A stretch of 20,500 nt of DNA from the NCBI GenBank assembly GCA_017428805.1, contig JAFRQC010000003.1, positions 1 through 20,500 of the forward strand. Reading direction: 5' to 3'. The notes beneath the pieces are model-generated. The model made no database searches. It saw nothing but the letters and a program-made list of their open reading frames with translations, and was not told the DNA's origin. Made by a program: the position numbers and the translations under genes. Each line of letters begins with the position of its first letter. The first letter of the stretch is position 1. Positions 14,871 through 20,500 of the stretch are shown here, one piece after another. The stretch is from Prevotella sp. Its GTDB lineage: Bacteria; Bacteroidota; Bacteroidia; Bacteroidales; Bacteroidaceae.

Positions 14871-15599
14871 TCATGGTTTTGGGTTGAAAAGCAAATCTAC
14901 GATATCGATCTTCGCCGCCTTCTGCTCCGGCGTAGCATGTCGCTCGAGCAGCGGACTGACGTAGATTGGTGAGAGGAAACTGCGGGAGGCCTCTCCGGCG
15001 ATAGCCTTCCAGCAGGCATACGTCGTGCCGTCGGGGTCTGTGTCGGGAAACAGCACGACCTTGTGGTCCCGTAGCGGGCGGAGTTTCTCTGCCGACAGCG
15101 CACTCAGCCCGCCCGCCGCCATCCAGATGCTCTGGGGAAACAGTTCTGAGCAGATCACCGCTGTCTTCTCTGCTTCCACCACACAGACTGCCCCGCCCAC
15201 CACCCCTAAGAGATGCAGGCCGAAGAGGCAGCGCTCGACGGGCAGGTCACCGTCATAGCCGTAATAGGCCTTGAGTCTGGCCGAGGCCCACGAGGGATGG
15301 CGCGACTTGTCGCGGTGGCTGTCCTCCCGGTAGTACATGATCTTCCCGTCGCGGGTACGGCCTTCTTCATCAATCTGCCAGAAGATCACGCCGCCGTCAT
15401 GGCTCCTGCCGAGCCTGTACCGTTCAGCCGCCCTTAGCATCTGCTCCTCCGTGAGATACCCGCACTTAACCACCGCCCGGCAAAACACGCTCTCCGTACT
15501 CATCCACGCCTCCCAAAGCGGCAGCTTCCCCTCCTGAGTAGGAGGGGGCAGGGGTGGTCTGAGCAGGGAATCCGTATAATCCATATAATCCGTGTTCAT
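14871..15599 (-). CDS. Primase-like TOPRIM protein (DUF6371 type)
   Basis: A 242-residue protein. Residues about 40-110 carry the DUF6371-like part (GGVIFWQIDEEGRTRDGKIM). Residues about 137-200 have TOPRIM motifs: VVEAEKT (Glu142, Glu144) and LFPDTDPDG (Asp186, Asp188), the metal-binding residues of DnaG-type primases. It is likely to work with the ATPase encoded just before it, as the primase part of a replication module. There is no zinc-finger domain, so it may be a reduced form. The first 25 residues are unusual: MNTDYMDYTD comes from a 9-bp repeat, and LLRPPLPPPTQEG from a GC-rich repeat (15528-15567). The real start could therefore lie further in. Confidence 0.75.
   Translation of the reverse strand: MNTDYMDYTDSLLRPPLPPPTQEGKLPLWEAWMSTESVFCRAVVKCGYLTEEQMLRAAERYRLGRSHDGGVIFWQIDEEGRTRDGKIMYYREDSHRDKSRHPSWASARLKAYYGYDGDLPVERCLFGLHLLGVVGGAVCVVEAEKTAVICSELFPQSIWMAAGGLSALSAEKLRPLRDHKVVLFPDTDPDGTTYACWKAIAGEASRSFLSPIYVSPLLERHATPEQKAAKIDIVDLLFNPKP
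15528..15567. repeat. GC-rich REP-like element inside the primase-like gene
   Basis: The palindrome CCCCTCCTGAGTAGGAGGGG is followed by GCAGGGGTGGTCTGA. The same order appears at 16469-16570. It encodes the Pro-rich N-terminal stretch of the primase-like protein. Confidence 0.75.
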
Positions 15600-15659
15600 A
15601 ACAACTTGTTTAATCTGTGGTTTTTTTGTGGTAATCGTAAGTTCCAGACTGATAACTCC

Positions 15660-15704
15660 CCCCTCTACTATGGCCCCCTATAGAGGGGGCTTAGTATAGA
15701 GGGG
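15660..15704. repeat. GC-rich inverted repeat between primase-like and ATPase genes
   Basis: CCCCTCTACTA and TAGTATAGAGGGG form outer arms around an inner GCCCCCTATAGAGGGGGC palindrome. It can fold into a stable hairpin and may end or process the transcript between the two genes. It is related in style, but not identical, to the CCTCCTGAGT element. Confidence 0.75.
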
Positions 15705-15713
15705 ACAAAGCCA

Positions 15714-16952
15714 TCAGTCAGGCGCCAGCCAGTAGTAGTGTCTCTTCCCTGCCGTCCGCATGCTGAGTAAGCCATTGTTCTTGGCCTTCTCGAGCAGTTC
15801 GCTGTACTGGAAGGCACTCTTCATGCCGCACAGGCCCATCACCCGGTCCCGCAGTTCTCCGCCGCATAACTCTCCATGTCCGGCCAGTGCATCACGGAAG
15901 AGCTGTTGGTAGTTCACCTCCCAGGAACCATCGTCATGGACGATGAGATACTTGGCTTTAAGACCTGACTGACGGGCAATGACCTCTACGGTGACGACCG
16001 TCTTTACCTCTCCTGCCGCAGGTGCCCCGACCTGATGCGGCAGGCCGCGGTCATCGACGGTGAAGTAGAGCGAGTCCGTGATGTCGTACTTGCGGGTGAG
16101 CTTCTGCGTGAGGACGAACGTCCTGGAGGGCATCATCTTCTCGCACTCGTACACCTCGAAGGCCTTGTTGGTCAGTTCCGTGCCGATCGATCCGCGCAGG
16201 GTTCGGTCTTCGGCGGCCTTGTTCTGGTGGATCACGCAGACGATGCAGCAGCGTGCCTGCTGTGCCACCCGCATCAGCCGCTCTGTCACGTCGTGTGCTA
16301 ACTGTCCGTTGTTGATGTCGTCCACCAGGTCACGCACGCCGTCGAGAATCACCAAGTCTGGACGGCACAAGTCTATCGCCGCCAACAGCAGTGGCATACG
16401 TTCCTGCCACGACTCCGTCCGGACATTGAAAATATCATACAGATATTCCGGGAAGGTGGTAATGTTTTCCCCTCCTGAGTTAGGAGGGGTGCCGGCAGGC
16501 GGGGTGGTCTGAACGTGCGTACAATTCCCCCTGTTCAGACCCCCTCTGGCTCCCCCTGACTCAGGGGGAGAAGAGATTACCATCGGTATCAGCCTGTTGC
16601 GGAGAATATCCTGTGTACTCTGGTCGCTCTGCTCGGTGTCGATCCACAGCACCTGTAACGGCTCAAACGTCGTCCTTCTGAATGCCAGTGCCTCTGCCGC
16701 CGACGCAGCCGCCATCATCATCGTCATGACGAACGTCTTGCCCGATTTCGCCTTGCCCGTAAACGCCACCAGCTCCCCTCTCGGACAACATGGCACGTCG
16801 AACAGCTTCAGCAGGAACTCCATCGGTGGCAGTTCCTTGTCCGCTGTGATCCTGTCCTTCTTCAGCTTCGCGATCAGTTCCGGGTCCGTCCCCGCCTTCG
16901 CCAGCTCCTCAGCAATCAGGTTTCCAAATGATTCTATTTTCTCCATAAGCAT
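15714..16952 (-). CDS. RecA-fold ATPase (AAA_25, RepA-helicase-like) with repeat-derived insert
   Basis: A 412-residue cytosolic ATPase. The Walker A motif is TGKAKSGKTF (65-74), the Walker B is LVILDGVRD (200-208), and VIHQNK near 240-246 fits the sensor strand. This matches the RecA-like ATPases of Bacteroidetes mobile elements related to RepA helicases. The C-terminal 65 residues look like a winged helix. Residues about 127-163 (SSPPESGGARGG ... TTPPAGTPPNSGGEN) are a low-complexity insert encoded by an inverted pair of GC-rich repeats at 16469-16570. It interrupts the fold between the strand carrying WIDTE and ITTFPEYLYDIF, yet keeps the frame. Activity despite the insert is likely but unproven. 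The gene precedes the primase-like gene, so a shared replication or repair role is inferred. Confidence 0.8.
   Translation of the reverse strand: MLMEKIESFGNLIAEELAKAGTDPELIAKLKKDRITADKELPPMEFLLKLFDVPCCPRGELVAFTGKAKSGKTFVMTMMMAAASAAEALAFRRTTFEPLQVLWIDTEQSDQSTQDILRNRLIPMVISSPPESGGARGGLNRGNCTHVQTTPPAGTPPNSGGENITTFPEYLYDIFNVRTESWQERMPLLLAAIDLCRPDLVILDGVRDLVDDINNGQLAHDVTERLMRVAQQARCCIVCVIHQNKAAEDRTLRGSIGTELTNKAFEVYECEKMMPSRTFVLTQKLTRKYDITDSLYFTVDDRGLPHQVGAPAAGEVKTVVTVEVIARQSGLKAKYLIVHDDGSWEVNYQQLFRDALAGHGELCGGELRDRVMGLCGMKSAFQYSELLEKAKNNGLLSMRTAGKRHYYWLAPD
16469..16570. repeat. Inverted pair of GC-rich REP-like elements inside the ATPase gene
   Basis: One copy starts CCCCTCCTGAGTTAGGAGGG at 16469 and runs to GGTCTGAAC. 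A second, inverted copy runs from GTTCAGACC (about 16533) to TGACTCAGGGGGAG at 16570. The whole stretch is translated in frame as a Pro/Gly-rich insert. Confidence 0.82.
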
Positions 16953-16972
16953 TTTCTCGAAGACTTTATATT

Positions 16973-17101
16973 GTCACACAGATATTCACAGAAATCACAG
17001 ATATTGTCGACCGACGGCCGACGGGCTGCGTGCAGACATCTCTATGTGCAAACCTTTTGCAGAGCAAAAACTTTCTGTGATTTCCGTGATTTCTGTGTGA
17101 C
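16973..17101. repeat. Long inverted repeat built from TCACAGAT-like units, copy 2
   Basis: The left arm starts GTCACACAGATATTCACAG (16973-17001) and the right arm ends GATTTCTGTGTGAC (17074-17101); about 28 bases pair with few mismatches. It fills the gap between the ATPase start and the stop of the upstream small acidic gene. It shares arm sequence with the element at 13761-13852. Confidence 0.8.
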
Positions 17102-17404
17102 TTAATAATCCGTGTCATCTGTGTCATCTGTTAAATCTATGTGCCATTCTTCTTCCGCGTCATAGATCCTGATTCCCATGTCGAGCCAGAAGTCCTGCCA
17201 GTCGTTGAAGGTCATGTTCTGGATGATTGCATAGAGTGTCGTCACGAAGCTGTCCGCCCGTTCCGGCACCTCCCTGTGTTGCAGTTCCTTCATCGCCTCG
17301 TCGATGGCGTCGTCACACGTTGGGTCGTAGTCGCTGATGCTCTGGTGCAGCAGCTTCTCAATCAATGGCATCTCCTTGAAGATGCGTGATGTTTGTTTTG
17401 ACAT
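17102..17404 (-). CDS. Small acidic hypothetical protein, first gene of the replication-like module
   Basis: A 100-residue soluble protein of no family I can name. It is mostly helical (FKEMPLIEKLLHQSISDYDP, DDAIDEAMKELQHRE, SFVTTLYAIIQNMTFNDWQD) and very acidic at the end. The last residues, IDLTDDTDDTDY, come from 9-bp repeat units (TCATCTGTG on the + strand), so the true C-terminus may have been extended by a repeat. It has a -7 box at 17458-17465 and ends exactly at the border of a long inverted repeat. Its place at the head of the module suggests an accessory or regulatory role, which is inference. Confidence 0.65.
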   Translation of the reverse strand: MSKQTSRIFKEMPLIEKLLHQSISDYDPTCDDAIDEAMKELQHREVPERADSFVTTLYAIIQNMTFNDWQDFWLDMGIRIYDAEEEWHIDLTDDTDDTDY

Positions 17405-17457
17405 AATTTTCGGTTTTTAATTTTCATTACTTATTCAATGGTTTGTCGCGACGAATG

Positions 17458-17465
17458 CAAAGTTA
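17458..17465 (-). promoter_or_regulatory. Bacteroidetes -7 box (TAACTTTG) for the replication-like module
   Basis: A - strand TAACTTTG lies 54 bp before the start at 17404. The identical box, TAACTTTG preceded by G or T, is also used by the HU-like gene. Confidence 0.6.
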
Positions 17466-17522
17466 CTGCAAACCATGTCGGTCTGCAAGCATTTAACGCT
17501 CAGAAGCATCACCAAACAGATG

Positions 17523-17840
17523 TTAAATACCGTCGCTAAGTTCCTGATATACAAGGCGTTTGATGGACTGAAACTTAACGCCTATGTTACTGTGTTTTTC
17601 ATCAGCGAGCCACCAAAAGAGATCATCAGCCACATGGCCACGTGCAAGCACAGAAAAGCCCGACTTCAACAGCCGGGCTATCTCCTTATAGATGAGTTTT
17701 CGAGAACCCCTCGGCAAGTCGGGCCTGAAATCCAGCCGCTCGACCAGCCGAGGGTTCTGTTGAGGGATAAGTAACAACGGGGTGAGATTTCGGATCATCT
17801 CATCGTAAGCCCCATAATAGTCTGGGTGAATCAGGTTCAC
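17523..17840 (-). CDS. Doubtful hypothetical ORF (105 codons)
   Basis: The frame runs from a GTG at 17840 to a TAA at 17523. The amino-acid mix is protein-like (LIYKEIARLLKSGFSVLARG, HVADDLFWWLADEKHSNIGV), but I recognise no family, and the ATG alternative (17801) is internal. It begins 30 bases after the DUF3244-like stop, so it could share that transcript. Against it being a gene, a strong hairpin with a following TTTT (17653-17679, - strand) lies inside the frame and could end that transcript. Confidence 0.4.
   Translation of the reverse strand: MNLIHPDYYGAYDEMIRNLTPLLLIPQQNPRLVERLDFRPDLPRGSRKLIYKEIARLLKSGFSVLARGHVADDLFWWLADEKHSNIGVKFQSIKRLVYQELSDGI
17653..17679 (-). terminator. Terminator-like hairpin downstream of the DUF3244-like gene
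   Basis: On the - strand AGCCCGGCT pairs with AGTCGGGCT (one mismatch) around a 5-base loop and is followed by TTTT. It lies about 190 bp after the DUF3244-like stop, inside the doubtful ORF at 17523-17840. Confidence 0.5.
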
Positions 17841-17869
17841 CAGTAGGGTGACCCGTCTTTTCCGGGCAA

Positions 17870-18241
17870 TTAGTCAGGCTCGACAGTGATTTCGTACTGG
17901 GCTACCACACCGTCTGCCGTTGACAAGGTCAGGATGTACGTACCCACGCTGTAACCAGCTAAGGTGTCGGTGTAGCTCTGACCGGCAGCCAACGCAACGG
18001 TTGTGTCGAGATACGTCACGCCATTTCCTGTGATGGTGATGTTCAGACCCGTGACGGCGTAGTTGGGAGTGATGGCAAAATCTCCAGTGTCCTCATCCAA
18101 ATACAGAGAAATTGAATTCTGATCAGGATTCCTAACTGGGCGAGATGCAGAACCAACCTGTTTGCAATTATACTTGTCTGCAAACATCTCTGATGGGACT
18201 AATAACAAACCCGCTAACAATAATAATACTAACTTTTTCAT
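17870..18241 (-). CDS. Small secreted DUF3244-like protein
   Basis: A 123-residue protein with a clear signal peptide (MKKLVLLLLAGLLLVPSEMF, cut near FA-DK). The mature part is one beta-sandwich-like domain: SISLYLDEDTGDFAI, GLNITITGNGVTYLDTTVAL, YSVGTYILTLSTADGVVAQY. This matches the small exported DUF3244 proteins of Bacteroides and Prevotella, whose role is unknown. It is divergent from the TPR lipoprotein regulator at 18494; such pairing suggests that the regulator senses or controls it. The promoter box TATATTTG (18267-18274) gives a leader of about 20 bases, and the shared 11-bp element lies upstream of it. Confidence 0.78.
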   Translation of the reverse strand: MKKLVLLLLAGLLLVPSEMFADKYNCKQVGSASRPVRNPDQNSISLYLDEDTGDFAITPNYAVTGLNITITGNGVTYLDTTVALAAGQSYTDTLAGYSVGTYILTLSTADGVVAQYEITVEPD

Positions 18242-18266
18242 GTTGTTTAAGTTTTAAAAGACGCTG

Positions 18267-18274
18267 CAAATATA
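18267..18274 (-). promoter_or_regulatory. Bacteroidetes -7 box (TATATTTG) for the DUF3244-like gene
   Basis: A - strand TATATTTG lies 25 bp before the start at 18241, with the shared upstream element 30 bp further upstream. Confidence 0.65.
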
Positions 18275-18304
18275 ATCATAATCTGTATATTTTGATTAAT
18301 TTGA

Positions 18305-18315
18305 GCGTTTCAAAT
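18305..18315 (-). promoter_or_regulatory. Shared upstream element, copy 3 (ATTTGAAACGC)
   Basis: The 11 bases are identical to those at 8928-8938 and 12998-13008, 30 bp upstream of the -7 box. Here the site extends to a near-palindrome, ATTTGAAACGCTCAAAT. Confidence 0.6.
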
Positions 18316-18481
18316 CATTTTATTCTATTCTGTTGAAATAGAGTGTGTTATGTTTAATTTGAAACAAAAAACATTCTATATGAAACGGTATTTTATGGAT
18401 AAAATGAATATCCAGACGTTTCAACTACATGGATTAACGAAAAAAGATTCGATTTTATGCAGATTCCTAATAAATTATGCT

Positions 18482-18489
18482 TACCTTTG
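18482..18489 (+). promoter_or_regulatory. Bacteroidetes -7 box (TACCTTTG) for the TPR lipoprotein gene
   Basis: TACCTTTG ends only four bases before the ATG at 18494. The transcript should begin at or next to the start codon, giving a leaderless or nearly leaderless mRNA (ATG at 18494 or 18500). Confidence 0.65.
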
Positions 18490-18493
18490 CAGC

Positions 18494-20155
18494 ATGAACA
18501 TGAAAAAGATTATCTATCCACTTGCCATTTTGCTCATGCTGACAGCATGCAATGGCACGAGAGTATCAGAGAAGTTGGATCTGATAGATTCCTTGATAGC
18601 CAAAGATCAGATTGATTCTGCCTACGCCATCCATCATAGCCTTAACGAAGCCACTATGACGGAAGAAGATAAAGCCCACTATTACCTATTGACAACGCAA
18701 TTAGGCTATGTTACAAACCATCCATTACCGTCAGACTCTTTGCTTGAAATGGCTCTTACATATTATAATAAGGTGAGGAATTTTCAGAAACTTGCTGATG
18801 CCTATTATTATAAGTCCGTGAAGGTAGAGAAAAATAACAATTATCCACAAGCCGTTCTATTTGGCAAAGAGGCTGAGCGTTTGGCTAATAATACAGACGA
18901 TTCTCGTCTTCAATATAAGGTAACAGAGAATTTGGCCTATCTTAATGGAATGTGTGGGAATAGCCTTCTTGAATTAAAATATGCTCAAAAAGCATTAGAC
19001 ATTGCCCAAAAAGTTCAAAACAAAAACTGGATGGCTTATTCCTATAATAGGATTTGTTTCGCTTTCGCTAATCTTGGTCAATATGATAGCGCATCTTGCT
19101 ATATAGAGAAAACAATACCATATATTGAATATGTATACGACTCTGACAAGGCAGTGTTTCTGATGAATATGGGATTACTCTATAAAGATAATGATCTTCA
19201 AAAAGCCAAGGAGTTGTTAGAAAAAGCTTTGCAATACGACGAACTTCCATTAGCATTGGAGCATTTGGCAGATGTCTATTATGCCAAAGGAAATAAGGAG
19301 AAAGCTTACAGTCTATGGAAGAAAGCCCTTACAAAAAACGGTGGTGTAGGCTATGTAAAAGCCAATCTCATTCACAGTATCATCTCCTATGACCTCGAAC
19401 GTGGGAATATAGACGATGTGAGTAAGAACGTGGATGAGATTATCAATATCAAGGACAGTATTCTGAATAAACTCAAGAACGACACCATCAAAGACCTGCA
19501 ACTGCGCTTTGATCACGAGGTTGCCATGCACGAGGCCGACAAAAAGCTGATCAACATGCAATGGCTATTGATGGGGTCAGCAATCATCCTGGTGTTAATG
19601 GCGTTCTATCTTTTCTATCGGAAAAAGAAAGAAGAAGCCCGTCAAAGAGAGCATCAGGATCAGCTGTATGCCTATACGACGGAAATCGAACAACTGACAA
19701 CAAACAAAGACAAAGCCCTGGCCCATATCAGTGAGTTGGAAAGCAATAAGGAAGCGAATCTGCAAAAGATCAATCAGTTGGAAAAGGAGGCCAGGGACGC
19801 CGAGACTGCCATCAAGAAACTGAACCAGAACATACAGAAACTTTTGGATGAAGGGGCTCCCAAACTGAAGGAAGGCAAGATGCTCTATGACCAGATCATG
19901 GAAGGACAGACGACTCTCGAATGGACTAATAAGGAAGAAGAGTATTTCAACAAATACTATGCAGCGATCCACTATCAGAGTTACAACCGGATCAGAAAGG
20001 TGAAGAGGGTCACCAAACTTTCCGCCCACAATATGTTCTATCTGATTCTGAAGGAAATGGGAAAGAGCGATGAAGAAGTGAAGCGCATCATGATACTCTC
20101 GCCAGAGGGGCTTCGCTCCATCAGAAGCAGGACGAGGCCACTGTCTGAAGAATAG
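18494..20155 (+). CDS. TPR lipoprotein regulator with membrane helix, coiled coil and C-terminal DNA-binding-like domain
   Basis: A protein of about 553 residues from MNMKKIIYPLAILLMLTACN, a lipoprotein signal with the lipobox LTAC. About 300 residues of TPR-type helical pairs follow (for example YYNKVRNFQKLADAYYYKSV and ALEHLADVYYAKGNKEKAYS). One transmembrane helix lies at about 358-376 and a coiled coil at about 377-470. The basic C-terminus (YNRIRKVKRVTKLSAHNMFY, then LILKEMGKSDEEVKRIM) is like the output region of Bacteroidetes TPR regulators. The order matches the DUF6377-like protein at 482, so the two are of one broad kind: an outer sensor part with a cytoplasmic effector. The frame is open to 18350, but the promoter box at 18482-18489 lies within that extension. 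It probably controls the divergent DUF3244-like gene. Confidence 0.8.
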   Translation: MNMKKIIYPLAILLMLTACNGTRVSEKLDLIDSLIAKDQIDSAYAIHHSLNEATMTEEDKAHYYLLTTQLGYVTNHPLPSDSLLEMALTYYNKVRNFQKLADAYYYKSVKVEKNNNYPQAVLFGKEAERLANNTDDSRLQYKVTENLAYLNGMCGNSLLELKYAQKALDIAQKVQNKNWMAYSYNRICFAFANLGQYDSASCYIEKTIPYIEYVYDSDKAVFLMNMGLLYKDNDLQKAKELLEKALQYDELPLALEHLADVYYAKGNKEKAYSLWKKALTKNGGVGYVKANLIHSIISYDLERGNIDDVSKNVDEIINIKDSILNKLKNDTIKDLQLRFDHEVAMHEADKKLINMQWLLMGSAIILVLMAFYLFYRKKKEEARQREHQDQLYAYTTEIEQLTTNKDKALAHISELESNKEANLQKINQLEKEARDAETAIKKLNQNIQKLLDEGAPKLKEGKMLYDQIMEGQTTLEWTNKEEEYFNKYYAAIHYQSYNRIRKVKRVTKLSAHNMFYLILKEMGKSDEEVKRIMILSPEGLRSIRSRTRPLSEE

Positions 20156-20162
20156 CGATACG

Positions 20163-20500
20163 TCAGAGGTCTTTCCTCAGTGTCTCTATTTGTTCTTTTG
20201 TCTGGTCAAGCCTGCTGGCAATCTCTTCAAGGCTGTGGCTCAGTCTTTGCCGTATCTCCTGGCAGCTGGCGTACAATTGGGCGGTTTGGCCAGCATCGAG
20301 GTCTGTGGCAATGAGACGGTCTAAGCATATCTTATCCTGATAGAAAGAAAGCACAGCCAACAACGTGGAGGCATAGACTTCATCGCCCTTTTCCAATCGA
20401 GATATGGCGGGTTGCGTCAGGTTGGTGGCATCAGCCAACTCTTGCTGGTTAATGCCCAAATGCTTCCGAATCATCCGAAGTCTCTCGCCAAGTACTTTCA
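20163..20500 (-). CDS. XRE-type helix-turn-helix regulator (5' end outside the window)
   Basis: The frame is open to the window's right edge (KVLGERLRMIRKHLGINQQE at the visible start), so the first few residues are missing. The HTH_3 domain is clear: LRMIRKHLGINQQELADATN, then LTQPAISRLEKG, the usual recognition helix and turn. The rest is a helical, coiled-coil-like tail (RLSHSLEEIASRLDQTKEQI). It is probably a cytosolic DNA-binding repressor or activator; its target is unknown. It converges with the TPR lipoprotein gene, with only seven bases between the stops and no visible terminator. Confidence 0.85.
   Translation of the reverse strand, partial: KVLGERLRMIRKHLGINQQELADATNLTQPAISRLEKGDEVYASTLLAVLSFYQDKICLDRLIATDLDAGQTAQLYASCQEIRQRLSHSLEEIASRLDQTKEQIETLRKDL

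Noticed and set aside
14653..14874. ATG-started frame overlapping DUF4248 (MTFGNIRNSF...)
   Set aside because: Its product has no family resemblance, while the TTG-started frame is a clear DUF4248 protein.
13581..17101. CRISPR array, suggested by several regular repeats
   Set aside because: Repeats are either short tandem units without spacers or isolated inverted repeats. There are no evenly spaced 24-40 bp direct repeats and no cas genes.
13148..17404. Complete prophage
   Set aside because: An amidase, an HU-like protein, a primase-like protein and an ATPase are present, but no integrase, terminase, portal, capsid or tail genes. The fibre-like gene at 11698 carries a type IX sorting domain and belongs to a different operon.
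18413..18424. A fourth copy of the shared upstream element near the TPR lipoprotein gene
   Set aside because: Only a partial match (ACGTTTCAAC) in the opposite orientation and about 58 bp from the -7 box, so it fits neither sequence nor spacing.

Overview
The window looks like a chromosomal segment of a gut or rumen Bacteroidales, most likely a Prevotella-type organism. The clues are Bacteroidetes -7 promoter boxes (TAnnTTTG) in front of many genes, type IX-style C-terminal sorting sequences, an UpxY-type antiterminator, and the DUF4248 / HU / 'smalltalk' / amidase gene cluster. The genus is inferred, not proven. No tRNA, rRNA, CRISPR array, integrase or transposase was seen.

Region 1 (1-4867, + strand) concerns glycan use. 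It holds the 3' end of a GH3 beta-glucosidase, a membrane-anchored TPR/coiled-coil regulator of the DUF6377 type, and a complete GH3 enzyme. As written, the second GH3 enzyme is out of frame with its own signal peptide. The break lies in a three-copy 7-bp repeat, and one more copy or two fewer would restore the frame.

Region 2 (4928-8826, - strand) resembles a defence or accessory island. It holds a 51-residue membrane protein followed by a DUF2971 protein, then an UpxY/NusG-like antiterminator, an ABC-type AAA ATPase, and a small protein with a PD-(D/E)XK-like E-x-K motif. The last two form a candidate ATPase-nuclease pair.

Region 3 (9093-12966, - strand) is a three-gene operon of exported proteins: a tail-fibre-like protein with a type IX sorting domain, a trypsin-like serine protease, and a small secreted protein with a type IX-like tail.

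Region 4 (13080-17465, - strand) is a replication-like accessory module: a small acidic protein, a RecA-fold ATPase, a TOPRIM/DUF6371 primase-like protein, DUF4248, an HU-family protein, a 35-residue smalltalk peptide and an N-acetylmuramoyl-L-alanine amidase. It is full of inverted and tandem repeats, some of which have been inserted in frame into the proteins.

Region 5 (17523-20500) has a doubtful 105-codon ORF, a DUF3244-type secreted protein, a divergent TPR lipoprotein regulator with a C-terminal DNA-binding-like end, and a 5'-truncated XRE-type regulator.

Two signals cross these regions. First, an 11-bp element (ATTTGAAACGC on the coding strand) lies 30-31 bp upstream of the -7 box of three separate transcription units: the small membrane protein/DUF2971 unit, the exported-protein operon and the DUF3244 gene. 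This suggests one regulon. Second, 7-bp tandem repeats of several unrelated sequences occur between and inside genes, giving a plausible route to phase variation.
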